A DNA stretch of 5,175 nt, from contig CAIVJV010000048.1 in NCBI GenBank assembly GCA_903906325.1, forward strand, positions 1 through 5,175, in the 5' to 3' direction. Shown one piece after another: positions 4,739-5,175 of the stretch. The notes beneath the pieces are model-generated. The model searched no databases. It had not been told where the DNA came from and saw only the letters and a program-made list of their open reading frames with translations. The first letter of the stretch is position 1. Each line of letters begins with the position of its first letter. The position numbers and the translations under genes are program-made. Origin of the DNA: an uncultured Gemmatimonadota bacterium. Lineage in GTDB: Bacteria > Gemmatimonadota > Gemmatimonadetes > Gemmatimonadales > Gemmatimonadaceae.

Positions 4739-5175
4739 CGGAACAGCTCTCGGAAGAGGGTCGTGATATCGGGGACCCCACGGACACGGATCGCCTTGGG
4801 CACGCGCTTCGGGACGCCGCGCTCGGCCACATACGCGACGGTCATCCCCAGCTTCTCCGCCTCGGCGATACGCCGCTCCACCTGCGAGACCCCGCGCACC
4901 TCGCCCGCCAGACCGACCTCGCCGATGAAGACCGCGCCCGCCGGGAGCACCTTGTCGAAGACGCTGCTCGCGAGCGCAGCAGCGACGGCGAGGTCCCCCG
5001 CGGGCTCCTGCATCCGCATCCCGCCGACCACGTTGAGGAAGACGTCGAGCTGCGCGAACGAGAGCCCTGCGCGCTTGTCGAGCACCGCGAGCAACAGCGC
5101 GAGCCGGCGACCGTCATACCCTGTGCTCACGCGCTGCGGCGTCCCGAACCCCGCCTTGGCCGCGAGGCCCTGGAC
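4735..5175 (-). CDS. radA: DNA repair protein RadA, C-terminal part (5' end beyond window)
   Basis: The visible 146 codons are open to the right edge and end at TGA (4737-4735). They match the C-terminal, Lon-protease-like domain of RadA (Sms), a RecA-like ATPase that promotes branch migration of recombination intermediates in the cytoplasm. Family hallmarks in order, numbered from the window edge, are FGTPQRVSTGYD (10-21), LALLLAVLDKRAGL (25-38), DVFLNVVGGMRMQEPAGDLAVA (44-65), IGEVGLAGEVRGVSQVERRIAEAEKLG (84-110) and a short basic tail ending ELFR. The zinc finger, the Walker motifs and the RadA KNRFG motif must lie outside the window; the whole protein is normally about 450 residues, so roughly one third is seen. 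An internal GTG at 5130 is not a start, because the conserved sequence continues upstream of it in frame. The stop overlaps the ispD start by 4 nt (ATGA), suggesting coupled translation. Confidence 0.95.
   Translation of the reverse strand, partial: VQGLAAKAGFGTPQRVSTGYDGRRLALLLAVLDKRAGLSFAQLDVFLNVVGGMRMQEPAGDLAVAAALASSVFDKVLPAGAVFIGEVGLAGEVRGVSQVERRIAEAEKLGMTVAYVAERGVPKRVPKAIRVRGVPDITTLFRELFR

Overview
The window is a GC-rich, gene-dense stretch of bacterial chromosome. All eight recognisable genes lie on the minus strand, so they are transcribed from right to left. In that order they are: the 3' part of radA (cut by the right edge), ispD, a tsaC/YrdC-type gene, a YwlE-like low-molecular-weight phosphatase, aroE, comF, gap, and the first 64 codons of pgk (cut by the left edge). 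No RNA genes, mobile elements, CRISPR arrays or transfer signatures are visible, and no gap between genes exceeds 38 bases.

The first six genes are packed like one translationally coupled operon. radA/ispD overlap in ATGA. The next three junctions each have a 2-nt spacer, and aroE/comF overlap in TGATG. A 38-nt gap then precedes gap, and 13 nt separate gap from pgk. No terminator or convincing promoter is visible, so gap-pgk may be read from the same transcript or from a promoter inside comF. The products serve different pathways: DNA recombination (RadA, possibly ComF), isoprenoid synthesis by the MEP route (IspD), tRNA t6A modification (TsaC), protein dephosphorylation, the shikimate pathway (AroE) and central glycolysis (GAPDH, PGK). 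This is a housekeeping superoperon rather than an accessory island.

The host is a bacterium using the MEP pathway, with very high GC at third codon positions. The mix and order would fit Gemmatimonadota or a similar GC-rich phylum, but that is a tentative inference from general gene-order impression, not a demonstrated assignment.

The most interesting point is the small phosphatase. Its P-loop has threonine at position 11 (CTGNTCR), the residue known from Bacillus YwlE to favour phosphoarginine, and it also carries the YwlE-like DPFGG acid loop. It sits next to tsaC, as ywlE lies near ywlC in Bacillus, and downstream of radA-ispD. In Bacillus, radA and ispD lie in the run ctsR-mcsA-mcsB-clpC-radA-disA-yacL-ispD, which encodes the arginine kinase McsB. 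This predicts that mcsA/mcsB/clpC-like genes may lie just beyond the right edge, which would make this a protein-arginine phosphorylation locus. Secondary points are mutually exclusive hairpins with an anti-Shine-Dalgarno-like stretch just before aroE, and an alanine in place of a usual shikimate-binding serine in AroE.
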